DNA of 17,411 nt from Flemingiibacterium sp045586505 (GCA_045586505.1 JAZNAL010000033.1:1-17411), one strand, 5' to 3'. Shown: positions 1 through 7,540, counted from the stretch's first letter. Program-made: numbers and translations. The notes: a model not told the origin generated them from the letters alone.

Positions 1-25
1 TTTAAGGGCAGGTCGCCTGTGGCGT

Positions 26-39
26 CCTGCTGAAGCAGG
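26..39. repeat. Small perfect hairpin at the window start
   Basis: CCTGCT and AGCAGG form a 6-base stem around a 2-base spacer. The flanking GCG and CGC could lengthen the stem with one bulged T. It lies in the gene-free first 209 bases, which otherwise hold only the dispersed repeat at 101-156. It could be the end of an upstream terminator or part of a dispersed repeat; the window is cut too close to tell. Confidence 0.35.
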
Positions 40-100
40 CGCGCATCTGTGGCTCAAACGACTACCACAAAACAAGCGTATAGGTAATACCCCCCTTGTT

Positions 101-156
101 TAAAGTTCTTTGCCAGGCTTTCTTTCAAGAAAGCCGCGTAATTCTCATACGCAAAC
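101..156 (+). repeat. Dispersed intergenic repeat, copy A
   Basis: This stretch reads almost base for base like 7585-7638: both have TAAAGTT, TTTGC, a GCTTT...AAAGC mini-hairpin, then CGCGTA and GCAAAC. The reverse strand of 7491-7535 is a third version and shares GCGTAATTCTCATA with this copy. GCGTAT at 75-80 faces ATACGC at 147-152, so this copy may also sit inside a short foldback. It lies in the untranslated region upstream of the acyltransferase gene. An open frame running in from base 96 crosses it, but the gene's real start is at 210. Confidence 0.6.
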
Positions 157-209
157 GCCTACCTATCCCAAACATAAACGATAATTTAACATTACAAACC
201 GGAGACAAC

Positions 210-1334
210 ATGAAAAAGCATCAACTTATATGGACAATACTTCGCCCGCTGGTGGGCGTGTTTCTGCGGCTGAAATTCGGATATACATACGAAATGGCGC
301 ATAAGACGGTGACGCTTCCCGATAACTACATCCTGCTTTCGAATCATACTACCGATTATGACCCGCTTCTTGTGGGAGTCAGCTTCAAGCGGCAGATGTA
401 TTTCGTGGCGAGTGAGCATATTACGCGTTGGAAGCGGGCTTATCCGTTTATAAAGTTTGCGCTTGATCCCATCATACGAAAAAAAGGCATGAACGCGGCG
501 CACGCGATAATCGATATCATGCGCCGACTGCGGCATGGCGATAACGTGGCGATGTTCGCCGAGGGCGTGCGTACCTGGGACGGTGTCACGGGTAAGATCG
601 CGCCGACTACGGGTCAGCTTGTGAAGCGCGCGGGCTGCGGGCTTGTAACTTACAAGCTGGTGGGCGGATATTTCCTGTCACCAGGCTGGTCAAACTGTAC
701 CCGCCGCGGAATGTCACACGGCTCTGTGGTTGGCGTTTACACCAAGGAACAGCTTGCCGCCATGAGCGTGGAGGAGATAAACGAGATCATAGCCCGGGAT
801 CTTTACGAGGACGCATATGAGCGTCAGCTTGCCTCACCTAAACGGTACAAGGGCAAAAAACTTGCCGAGAAGCTTGAAAACCTGCTGTTCATCTGCCCCG
901 AATGCGGCGCACATGAGAGTATACGCTCGTGGGGAAACTCCGCCGAATGCACAAGCTGCGGCATGAAGCTGACCATTGACGAATACGGTATGCTTGCTGG
1001 CGGTGGGTACAAAACCGTCCGTGAGCTTGCCGCATGGCAGAAAAGCGAGGTTGAAGCGGCGGCGCGCCGCGGCGACACTTACGCTATGGAGTCTGCGACG
1101 CTGTGGCAGGTGGGCGACGGTGACGCCGTGCAGGTGGAATCGGGCAGGGCAGAGCTGTCGCGGGACGGACTTTATGTCGGAAACAAGCATTTTTCCCTTG
1201 AAGCCATCGACGATATGGCGTTCCACGGCAGACGCGTGGTGGTGTTCTCGGTGGGCAAGGAATACTACGAGCTGAAGCCCGCCGACGGTGTAAGTGCCGT
1301 TAAGTTCCCCATGCTGTATGGGTATTTGAAATAA
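210..1334 (+). CDS. PlsC-like acyltransferase with C-terminal zinc ribbon
   Basis: Predicted lysophosphatidate-type acyltransferase of 374 residues, which would transfer a fatty acyl chain to a glycerophospholipid precursor at the membrane. The catalytic HX4D motif is visible in NHTTDYDP (H46, D51), followed by the acceptor-binding FAEGVRTWDG block (E118, G119) and a substrate-channel region near residues 129-150. After the normal family end at about residue 200, there is a four-cysteine zinc ribbon (C229, C232, C247, C250) and a further tail of about 120 residues that is not part of a standard PlsC. The start at ATG 210 is chosen because GGAG lies 5 bases upstream; the in-frame extension to 96 runs through an intergenic repeat. 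It is followed after 19 bases by the transporter gene, so it probably heads an operon. Family assignment is firm; the exact acyl acceptor is not known. Confidence 0.85.
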   Translation: MKKHQLIWTILRPLVGVFLRLKFGYTYEMAHKTVTLPDNYILLSNHTTDYDPLLVGVSFKRQMYFVASEHITRWKRAYPFIKFALDPIIRKKGMNAAHAIIDIMRRLRHGDNVAMFAEGVRTWDGVTGKIAPTTGQLVKRAGCGLVTYKLVGGYFLSPGWSNCTRRGMSHGSVVGVYTKEQLAAMSVEEINEIIARDLYEDAYERQLASPKRYKGKKLAEKLENLLFICPECGAHESIRSWGNSAECTSCGMKLTIDEYGMLAGGGYKTVRELAAWQKSEVEAAARRGDTYAMESATLWQVGDGDAVQVESGRAELSRDGLYVGNKHFSLEAIDDMAFHGRRVVVFSVGKEYYELKPADGVSAVKFPMLYGYLK

Positions 1335-1353
1335 CAAAAGGAAGGTACACATC

Positions 1354-2730
1354 ATGGATTTTTCAGCTAACAATACCGAGCTTTGGGCTCCGATAGTACA
1401 GATCGGAATTATGGCGGCGCTGATACTGCTTGCCAATATACTGCTAAGGAAGATACCGTTTATAAGAAACAGCCTTATGCCGATTTCGGTGCTGTCGGGA
1501 TTTATACTGCTTTTACTCCGCTCAACCGGAATTATTTACATAGACGCCGTTTTTCTTGAGCAGCTGACGTATCATATGCTGGCGCTTGGCTTTATTGCAA
1601 TGGCGCTGCGTATTCCCGAAAAGAAAAATGATGCGGGCGCGATGATAGGTGCTAAAAGCGGAGCGCTGATAGTCAGTACCTATCTTGTGCAGGCGATTAT
1701 AGGCCTTATCATCTCCATCGGACTTGTGCTTACAGTAATGCCGAATCTGTTCCCCGCAAGCGGTATACTGCTTCCAATGGCGTACGGTCAGGGTCCCGGT
1801 CAGGCGAACAACGTAGGTACCACCTACGAGGCGCTGGGTATGGCGGGCGGAAGGACATTTGGTCTTTCGCTGGCGGCATCGGGTTATCTCTGTGCCTGCG
1901 TTGTGGGCGTGATCTTCTTAAATATCTACAGCCGACGCGGCAGTATCAAGCGTACCTCCGAAAAGAAAGAAGTGTCCGGCTCGGTAACACTTGACACCTT
2001 CCAGCATAACGGCGAGATACCCATCGCAGAATCTGTTGATAAGCTGTCGGTGCAGTTTGCGCTGGTGGCGATCGTATATCTGATTACTTTTCTTGTGACC
2101 TGGGGGATTACCTCATTGCTTCAGGCGGTGGCACCCGGACTTGCCGGGACTGTTTCCACTCTCCTTTGGGGCTTCAACTTTATTATAGGCTCGGTTATTG
2201 CTATGGGCTGCCGCGTTGTGCTTTCGGGGCTTAAATCCGCGAAGCTCATGAGCCGTCAGTATCGGAATAACTACCTCCTGTCCCGTATTTCCGGTCTTGC
2301 CTTTGACCTCATGATCATCGCGGGCATCGCAGGCATCGAGATCTCCGACCTTAAGGGTATGTGGGTGCCGTTTATTGTTATGGCAATCGCAGGCGGCGTT
2401 GTAACCTTTGTCTATCTTAAGGTGCTGTGCAAAAAGCTGTATCCCGATTATGAAAACGAGGGCTTTTTCTCCATGTACGGTATGCTGACCGGAACCATCA
2501 GCTCCGGCGTACTTCTGCTCCGTGAGATCGACCCCGAGTTTGATACTCCTGCGGCAAACAACCTCATAACGGGAAGCTCCTTCGGTATCATATTCGGCGC
2601 TCCCGTGCTCCTTCTCGTAAGTCTTGCGGCAAAGAGCTTTGCTATGAGCCTTGCGGTACTTGGAATCGCGGCTGTTTATCTTGTGATACTGCTTATCTTC
2701 ATGCTTAAAGCGGGCAAAAAGAAGAATTAA
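1354..2730 (+). CDS. GltS-like sodium:glutamate symporter family permease
   Basis: Integral membrane protein of 458 residues, about 11-12 predicted membrane segments, with a cytoplasmic-looking charged insert near residues 190-220. The GQGPGQA motif (145-151), after a hydrophobic hairpin, corresponds to the GHGTGAA-type motif of GltS carriers. The second half has the inverted-repeat counterpart MLTGTISSGVLLLREIDP. GltS proteins import glutamate with sodium; this member is distant, so the substrate could be another carboxylate or amino acid. Strong ribosome binding site AAGGAAGG upstream of ATG 1354. It sits 19 bases after the acyltransferase gene and 24 bases before the next membrane protein gene, consistent with one transcript. 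Confidence 0.68.
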   Translation: MDFSANNTELWAPIVQIGIMAALILLANILLRKIPFIRNSLMPISVLSGFILLLLRSTGIIYIDAVFLEQLTYHMLALGFIAMALRIPEKKNDAGAMIGAKSGALIVSTYLVQAIIGLIISIGLVLTVMPNLFPASGILLPMAYGQGPGQANNVGTTYEALGMAGGRTFGLSLAASGYLCACVVGVIFLNIYSRRGSIKRTSEKKEVSGSVTLDTFQHNGEIPIAESVDKLSVQFALVAIVYLITFLVTWGITSLLQAVAPGLAGTVSTLLWGFNFIIGSVIAMGCRVVLSGLKSAKLMSRQYRNNYLLSRISGLAFDLMIIAGIAGIEISDLKGMWVPFIVMAIAGGVVTFVYLKVLCKKLYPDYENEGFFSMYGMLTGTISSGVLLLREIDPEFDTPAANNLITGSSFGIIFGAPVLLLVSLAAKSFAMSLAVLGIAAVYLVILLIFMLKAGKKKN

Positions 2731-2754
2731 CGGCTTTGGTTGGAGGTTTTGAAA

Positions 2755-3498
2755 ATGACGTATTTTTGGGAAACCGTTGAATCCTTAAAGGCGGACAAAA
2801 TAAAGGATGTCGGCTTTGCACGCTTCGGAAATACCCATGCTATGTGGCTGCTTGTGACGCTGTTTGTCTGCATTGCGGTCTGCGTTATTTATAAGCAGCT
2901 TAACCCACGCGGTCGTACACACGCACGACGTTTGGTTGCGGCGCTTATTGTGCTTGATGAAATATTCAAGGTGGTAAGCCTGCTGTCACTTGATGCCTTC
3001 ACGGCGAAGTACCTGCCGCTGCAGCTTTGTACCATCAATATTTTCATTATCGCCATCCATTCGATAAAGCCCACGCGGACGCTGGACAATTTCCTATACG
3101 CTATCTGTATTCCAGCCTCCATTTTTCCGCTGATGATCCCCTCCTGGACAGAGCTTCCGCTTGCTAACTTCATGCATCTGCACAGCTTTACGGTGCATAT
3201 ACTGCTCCTTTTGTATCCGCTGATGCTGACGGTAGGCGGCGACATTGTGCCCGAGGTGAAATACATCCCAAGATCGCTGGCGCTGCTTCTTCCAATGGCG
3301 GTGGCGGCGTATATCGTCAACATGAACACCAAGGGGACAAATTTCATGTTCTTGAAATCTCCCTCAGACATTCCCGTGCTTACTATCTTCAGAGATCTCT
3401 GCGGAAACCATCTTGTGGGCTTCCCGTTTCTGATTGCCGCCGTACTTGCGGTGATGTATGTACCCGCTGCAGTTGTGAGGCGCGTGAAGAAAAAATAA
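2755..3498 (+). CDS. YwaF / TIGR02206-type integral membrane protein
   Basis: Membrane protein of 247 residues with about six or seven hydrophobic segments. Features of the YwaF (TMEM164-like) family are visible: LPLQLCTINIF (87-97), conserved histidines in the HLHSFTVHIL segment (141-150), and NTKGTNFMFL followed by KSPSD (191-205). The bacterial members have no settled function; the eukaryotic TMEM164 relative is described as an acyltransferase, which would fit the lipid acyltransferase two genes upstream, but this is inference. The ATG at 2755 is preferred over an in-frame TTG at 2740 because that TTG lies in the ribosome binding site GGAGG. Last gene of the plus-strand cluster, followed by a terminator hairpin. 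Confidence 0.7.
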   Translation: MTYFWETVESLKADKIKDVGFARFGNTHAMWLLVTLFVCIAVCVIYKQLNPRGRTHARRLVAALIVLDEIFKVVSLLSLDAFTAKYLPLQLCTINIFIIAIHSIKPTRTLDNFLYAICIPASIFPLMIPSWTELPLANFMHLHSFTVHILLLLYPLMLTVGGDIVPEVKYIPRSLALLLPMAVAAYIVNMNTKGTNFMFLKSPSDIPVLTIFRDLCGNHLVGFPFLIAAVLAVMYVPAAVVRRVKKK

Positions 3499-3510
3499 CC
3501 TGACACACAA

Positions 3511-3559
3511 AAGCTGTCTACGAAAAGCAAGTAATTGCCAAACGCAGACAGCTTCTTAT
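3511..3559. terminator. Bidirectional terminator between convergent genes
   Basis: AAGCTGTCT (3511-3519) pairs perfectly with AGACAGCTT (3546-3554), 9 base pairs, with a 26-base loop. A T-rich run (CTTATTTATTT) follows on the plus strand. It lies in the 61-base gap between the convergent YwaF-like and pyrB genes, where a shared terminator is expected. The loop is long for a classic terminator, hence moderate confidence. Confidence 0.55.
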
Positions 3560-4627
3560 TTATTTGATTTTTGAATCGCAATACTGACAGCGGGTCTCGC
3601 CGTCCACTTCCTTGGTGAGACAGGGAAGATACTTTTCGTGATTGGTGATACAGCGTGCGTTCTTGCAGAAGGCACCGTCGGGAAGGGGATATGCGGGGGA
3701 GCGTCCCGTGCGCTCGACGCCCACAAGGCGTGCAAGCAGCGCCATACGGATGTACATACCGTTTTCCGCCTGCTCGAAATACTGGCATCTGGGATCGTCG
3801 TCTACCTCATAAGCGATCTCGTCTACCTTCGGCAGGGGATGGAGCACCGCAAGGTCAGCCTTGGCAAGCGCCATCTTGTCGGTGGTGAGACGGTAAACGC
3901 CCGACTGCTTTGCATAATCCTCGGGGGATTTAAAGCGCTCACGCTGGATGCGGGTCATGTAGAGCACGTCAAGCTCGCCGATACATTCCTCTAAAGTGGA
4001 GCATTCGCGGATCTCACAGCCGTTGGCACGAAGCTCCTCGGTTACAAATGAGGGAAGCTTTAATTCGGGGGTGGAGATGAGCACGAAGCGGTTATTCTTG
4101 AATCTCATCAGCGCGCGGAGCAGGGAATGCACGGTTCTTCCGTTAAGAAGGTCACCGCAGCAGCCTACGGTAAGACCGCTTGTCTTGCCCTTCAGCTCAT
4201 GGATGGTCATAAGGTCGGTGAGGGTCTGGGTCGGGTGGAGATGTCCGCCGTCGCCCGCGTTGATAACTGGACAGTGGGAGTAGAGTGCGGACGCAAACGC
4301 CGCGCCCTCGATGGGATGGCGGATGACAACCACGTCGGCGTAGCCGCTGACTACCTTGACGGTGTCGCGGAGAGTCTCGCCCTTGGCTACCGAGCTTGAG
4401 CTTGGGTCGGAGAACCCGATTATCTTGCCGCCAAGACGCATCATCGCGGTCTGGAAGGACATCTGGGTGCGGGTGGACGGCTCGTAAAACAGCGTTGCCA
4501 TAATGCGTCCCTTGCACACATCGCGGTACTCTGCGGGGGACTTTTTGATGCGGGATGCCAGCGCGCGAAGCTCCTCCCACTCCTCAAGAGTCATATCGTT
4601 AAAATCAATCAGATTACGGATCTTCAT
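3560..4627 (-). CDS. pyrB: Aspartate carbamoyltransferase with PyrI-like zinc tail
   Basis: Catalyses carbamoyl phosphate plus aspartate to N-carbamoylaspartate, the committed step of pyrimidine synthesis, in the cytoplasm. Visible signature residues: carbamoyl-phosphate loop YEPSTRT (48-54), the mobile SSSSVAKGE loop (77-84), HPTQTL (131-136) and HPLP (263-266). The catalytic core ends near residue 310, the usual PyrB length, but this protein has 355 residues. The extra tail carries C321-x4-C326 and C347-x2-C350 in the context CITNHE and RCQYC, matching the order and spacing of the four zinc cysteines of the E. coli regulatory chain PyrI (CPNSNC, KCKYC). The nucleotide-binding half of PyrI is absent. 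ATG 4627 has AAGGAG upstream. It lies 108 bases downstream of aroK, with a possible RNA stem between. No separate pyrI is seen in the window. Confidence 0.93.
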   Translation of the reverse strand: MKIRNLIDFNDMTLEEWEELRALASRIKKSPAEYRDVCKGRIMATLFYEPSTRTQMSFQTAMMRLGGKIIGFSDPSSSSVAKGETLRDTVKVVSGYADVVVIRHPIEGAAFASALYSHCPVINAGDGGHLHPTQTLTDLMTIHELKGKTSGLTVGCCGDLLNGRTVHSLLRALMRFKNNRFVLISTPELKLPSFVTEELRANGCEIRECSTLEECIGELDVLYMTRIQRERFKSPEDYAKQSGVYRLTTDKMALAKADLAVLHPLPKVDEIAYEVDDDPRCQYFEQAENGMYIRMALLARLVGVERTGRSPAYPLPDGAFCKNARCITNHEKYLPCLTKEVDGETRCQYCDSKIK

Positions 4628-4663
4628 AAACGTCTCCTTCTTTAGTTAACAGCTTTTTTCAGA

Positions 4664-4721
4664 ATTGTGCCTGCGTTGTGCGTAGTCTCCATGAGAATTT
4701 TCAGAGGATTGGCGGCACAAT
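4664..4721 (-). promoter_or_regulatory. Possible leader stem between aroK and pyrB
   Basis: ATTGTGCC (4664-4671) and GGCACAAT (4714-4721) are perfect inverted repeats in the 108-base untranslated gap before pyrB, with a 42-base loop. No recognisable sigma-A promoter or PyrR-type binding-loop sequence is seen in this gap. A role in pyrB control is only a possibility; an 8-base stem with a long loop can occur by chance. Confidence 0.25.
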
Positions 4722-4735
4722 CTCAGGAATCTTTT

Positions 4736-5269
4736 TTAGTGGTCGCACTCATTTTTTATAAGCTCCAGCTTTTTGATTATCGCCGCCGCGGTGCGCTGGG
4801 GAAATGAGTTGTAGAAGGAATAATCGGCGGTCCTTCTGTAGATGGGGTAGCGCACCTCTGAGAGGCGCTTATAGTTTTCGATATCGCCGTTTATAGGCGG
4901 ACGTGACAGCACGTTTGCATCGGCGGCGACGCTGTCGGCACTGCGTCTGAGCCAGATGACCGTTGCGGCTTTGCTAAGTAACTTGCGGCTTGGCTCAAAG
5001 GTTGGTACACCGCCGCCGCAGGAAAGGATCGTAAACCTGCCCCCCGTGCTCTCTAAAACCTGGTTGAGGGTATCGCATTCGAGGCGTCGGAAGGCTTCCT
5101 CGCCACGCTCGGCGAAGATCTCTTTTATATTGCCGTGACGTGCTACGATCTCGTCATCGAGGTCGATAAGCCGGGCGCCGGTCTTTCTGGCGAGTACACG
5201 CCCGACGCTGGATTTGCCGCAGCCGGTCATACCGATAAGCGCGATTATGTTGTTTTTGATGGTTATCAT
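4736..5269 (-). CDS. aroK: Shikimate kinase
   Basis: Phosphorylates shikimate with ATP, step five of the chorismate pathway to aromatic amino acids. The 177-residue length is normal. Walker A is GMTGCGKS (13-20); the shikimate- and magnesium-binding aspartates lie in DLDDE (36-40); the shikimate-binding arginine pair follows at R61-R62; the CGGGVP glycine loop is at 84-89. RPPI (123-126) marks the lid, and the late arginine region is RYPIYRRTADY (140-150). The ATG is 11 bases after the acetyltransferase stop, so the two genes are almost certainly cotranscribed. No other aromatic-pathway genes are in the window, which is unusual for aroK in many Firmicutes but not rare. Confidence 0.92.
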   Translation of the reverse strand: MITIKNNIIALIGMTGCGKSSVGRVLARKTGARLIDLDDEIVARHGNIKEIFAERGEEAFRRLECDTLNQVLESTGGRFTILSCGGGVPTFEPSRKLLSKAATVIWLRRSADSVAADANVLSRPPINGDIENYKRLSEVRYPIYRRTADYSFYNSFPQRTAAAIIKKLELIKNECDH

Positions 5270-5280
5270 TTTGGGTGTTC

Positions 5281-5859
5281 CTATCTTGCTTTCATATATT
5301 CATCCGAGATGATGGAGCAGACCCCGATGTCACGGTAGCTTCCCTTAATAAACATGGATGAGCGGCGCACGCCCTCAAAGGCCATGCCGCATTTTTCCAT
5401 GACGCGGCGGCTGTTATCGTTGCCCACGATGTATTTCGCCTCGATGCGGTGTACATTAAGCTCCATAAAGCCGAAATCCATGACCCGACGCAGTGCTTCC
5501 GCGGCGATGCCTTTTCCCCAATAGGCGGGGTTCAACACATATCCCACCTCTGCGCAGTTATTGACAAAATCCAGGGAAGTGAAGCCGCAGGTTCCGATCA
5601 TCTTCTTCTCGTCGTTTAAAACTACCGCCCAGTCGTAAAAATCACCTGCGCGGTACTGTGCCTGCAGGTACCTAAGATAGTCCTGCGTCTGCTCCGGCGC
5701 TTTATGCGGCTCCCACAACAGGTATTTTGTGACCTTTTCCTGATGGGCGTATTCGTACATATCCCGCCAGTCGGAGGTTTTCATCCGTCTTAGTGTAAGC
5801 CTTGCGGTAGTGAGAGTGGGTATCCTTGAAAAAAGATCGAATATAAATGACTTTTTCAC
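5281..5859 (-). CDS. GNAT-family N-acetyltransferase (RimJ/RimL type)
   Basis: Acetyl-CoA-dependent N-acetyltransferase of 192 residues. Opens with the family's TARLTLRRMKTSD block (18-30), has the strand-plus-loop acetyl-CoA site YWGKGIAAEA (113-122) after EVGYVLNPAYWG, and ends with NDNSRRVMEKCGMAFEG (147-163), the classic RimJ/RimL C-terminal signature. Members acetylate ribosomal protein N-termini or small molecules; the substrate cannot be told here. The start is most likely GTG 5859, 7 bases after GGGAGG; GTG 5865 abuts the ribosome binding site and is too close. First gene of the minus-strand set with aroK and pyrB, with a near-consensus promoter upstream. Confidence 0.85.
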   Translation of the reverse strand: MKKSFIFDLFSRIPTLTTARLTLRRMKTSDWRDMYEYAHQEKVTKYLLWEPHKAPEQTQDYLRYLQAQYRAGDFYDWAVVLNDEKKMIGTCGFTSLDFVNNCAEVGYVLNPAYWGKGIAAEALRRVMDFGFMELNVHRIEAKYIVGNDNSRRVMEKCGMAFEGVRRSSMFIKGSYRDIGVCSIISDEYMKAR

Positions 5860-5891
5860 ACGCACACCTCCCGCAAAAATTCCTAAATTAT

Positions 5892-5920
5892 ATTATACTA
5901 CATCTTTCGCCGTTTTTCAA
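5892..5920 (-). promoter_or_regulatory. Sigma-A promoter of the acetyltransferase-aroK-pyrB set
   Basis: On the minus strand, TTGAAA (5920-5915) and TATAAT (5897-5892) are separated by 17 bases. It lies about 33 bases upstream of the GTG start at 5859, leaving a short leader containing the GGGAGG ribosome binding site. Confidence 0.8.
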
Positions 5921-6003
5921 GGGGGATAATGAAAAAAGTTGCTTTCTGTGCTGTTATTGTGAATTAGAGTTTAAAGCAATATAGTGAAGTTAAACTTACA
6001 TTG

Positions 6004-6102
6004 TGGTAGGGGACGGCGCCCACGACGTCCCTTGTAACTTCAAAACCAGCGGTTTTATAAATAAGAAAGTTGCAGGGACGTCGTGGGCGCCGTCCCCTAC
6101 CA
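6004..6102. repeat. Foldback element with 29-base perfect arms
   Basis: Bases 6004-6032 are the exact reverse complement of 6074-6102 (29 bases, no mismatch). The symmetry continues inward as TGTAACTT against AAGTTGC. The 41-base interior holds a second hairpin, AAAACC-AGC-GGTTTT (6042-6056). The arms are much more GC-rich than the flanking AT-rich DNA. The element fills the middle of the 344-base gap between the divergent acetyltransferase and dinB genes, between their two promoters; apart from these, I see nothing else in the gap. It could block read-through from either direction, or be a dispersed REP/MITE-like repeat. There is no clear T-tract after either arm. Confidence 0.85.
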
Positions 6103-6142
6103 ATTATTACGTTTTCCTTCTGCCCACTAAACGATAATCACC

Positions 6143-6172
6143 TTGACAGAAAGCCGCAACATATGCTAAAAT
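6143..6172 (+). promoter_or_regulatory. Probable dinB promoter with extended -10
   Basis: TTGACA (6143-6148) and TAAAAT (6167-6172) with an 18-base spacer, and TG one base before the -10 (TGCTAAAAT), an extended -10 motif. It is about 30 bases upstream of the dinB start. No GAAC-N4-GTTC type LexA box is seen, so SOS control is not supported by sequence. Confidence 0.65.
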
Positions 6173-6203
6173 AATAAAAAACGAATGATCGGGAGGTGGC
6201 ACC

Positions 6204-7439
6204 GTGGGGCGGCTGATATTTCATGTGGATGTAAACAGCGCGTTTTTGTCGTGGGAATCTGTGCGGCGCGTTAAGGCGGGGCTTCCCGACCTGCGGCTGA
6301 TTCCATCGGCGGTGGGCGGTGACCGCGAGTCGCGTCGGGGCGTGATATTGGCAAAATCCATCCCCGCAAAGCAGTTTGGCGTCAAAACAGGTGAGCCAAT
6401 TGCCACGGCGCTTCGGAAGTGCCCGAATTTGGAGCTTGCAAAGCCCGATTTCAAGCTGTACACCCGCGCATCCCGCGCTTTTGTGGCGATTCTTGAAAAA
6501 TACGCGCCCGTGGTGGAGCAATTCTCCATCGACGAGTGCTTCCTCGACATGAGCGGCACCGAGCTTGTATACCCAGATCCCATTGAAATTGCCCATCGCA
6601 TCAAGGACGAGATCCGCGACACCCTGGGCTTTACCGTCAACATCGGCATCGGCGAAAACAAGCTGCTTGCCAAAATGGCAAGCGATTTTACAAAGCCCGA
6701 CCGCGTCCACACCCTTTTTTGCCGCGAGATACCCGAAAAATTTTGGCCTCTTCCCGTAGGGGAGCTGTTCTCCGTAGGCGAAGCCACCGCCGAGCGCCTG
6801 GAGCGTCACGCGATGTATCGCATCGGCGATGTGGCACGGTGCGATGTTTCACTGCTCATCTCCATCTTCGGCGAGAAGCAGGGGCGGCACCTTCACCGCT
6901 ACGCCAACGGTATCGACGACTCACCCGTAAACGCAGAGCCGGAGGCGGCGAAGGGCTACGGCAACTCCACCACCTTGGCGAACGACATAACCTCCTACGC
7001 CGAAGCCGAGCCCATCATATTGGCGCTGTCCGACAGCGTGGCGTCGCGTATGCGCGCGGACGATGTTCGCGCCTACTGCATCACCGTTGCCATCCGCACC
7101 TCCGAATTTATAAACCGCTCCCATCAAAGGAAGCTCCCATCCTCCACCGACATCACAAGCGAGATCTATAAGCACTCGATGCAGCTCCTTTGCGAGCTGT
7201 GGGACGGTAAAACTCCCCTGCGTCTCCTGGGCGTGACCCTGTCCGATCTCGATCACGGCGACGCCGTCCAGCTCTCACTCTTCGATGACGAGGACTCCAT
7301 AAAAAAACGTGAACGCGGCCGTAAGCTCGACAAAACCGTTGACGAGATCCGCAAAAAATTCGGATCCTCCACCATCCGCCTCGCCGGCGCTACCCACGAG
7401 GTAGGCAAAAAACACAAAGCCGAGTCGGATGAGTCGTAG
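6204..7439 (+). CDS. dinB: DNA polymerase IV (Y-family)
   Basis: Translesion DNA polymerase of 411 residues, working at stalled forks with the sliding clamp. Visible: the first catalytic aspartate in HVDVNSAFLSWE (D9) with F14 at the steric-gate position; the second metal site SIDECFLDMS (D110, E111); the thumb/HhH region around VGELFSVGEATAERL; a little-finger domain; and a clamp-binding motif QLSLF (356-360) near the end. The start is GTG 6204, chosen by GGGAGGTGG just upstream and by the conserved N-terminus. The last codons and the stop (7437-7439) lie inside the terminal inverted repeat of the palindrome at 7426-7698, so the C-terminal tail ESDES may be supplied by that element. Convergent with nanA. 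Confidence 0.93.
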   Translation: MGRLIFHVDVNSAFLSWESVRRVKAGLPDLRLIPSAVGGDRESRRGVILAKSIPAKQFGVKTGEPIATALRKCPNLELAKPDFKLYTRASRAFVAILEKYAPVVEQFSIDECFLDMSGTELVYPDPIEIAHRIKDEIRDTLGFTVNIGIGENKLLAKMASDFTKPDRVHTLFCREIPEKFWPLPVGELFSVGEATAERLERHAMYRIGDVARCDVSLLISIFGEKQGRHLHRYANGIDDSPVNAEPEAAKGYGNSTTLANDITSYAEAEPIILALSDSVASRMRADDVRAYCITVAIRTSEFINRSHQRKLPSSTDITSEIYKHSMQLLCELWDGKTPLRLLGVTLSDLDHGDAVQLSLFDDEDSIKKRERGRKLDKTVDEIRKKFGSSTIRLAGATHEVGKKHKAESDES

Positions 7440-7490
7440 TTACTGAGAGGTATGGTGCTGCTAAGGCATCGGCAAGGGCAGACTTGTATC

Positions 7491-7535
7491 CATATGAGAA
7501 TTACGCGCTTTTCGAGAAAAGCTGTGCAAAAGCTT
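7491..7535 (-). repeat. Dispersed intergenic repeat, copy C (inverted)
   Basis: Read on the minus strand this matches copies A (101-156) and B (7585-7638): AAAGC, TTTTGCACAGC, a short AGCTTTT/AAAAGC hairpin, then GCGTAATTCTCATA. That last motif is identical to copy A. It is the left inner arm of the palindrome at 7426-7698. Confidence 0.6.
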
Positions 7536-7540
7536 TATAG

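Noticed and set aside
96..209. N-terminal extension of the acyltransferase
   Set aside because: It lies across a dispersed intergenic repeat, and a good ribosome binding site precedes ATG 210.
4628..4735. PyrR-type attenuator before pyrB
   Set aside because: No PyrR binding-loop consensus and no terminator with a T-tract is present in the gap.
6100..6203. LexA/SOS box before dinB
   Set aside because: No GAAC-N4-GTTC or similar dyad is visible upstream of the start.
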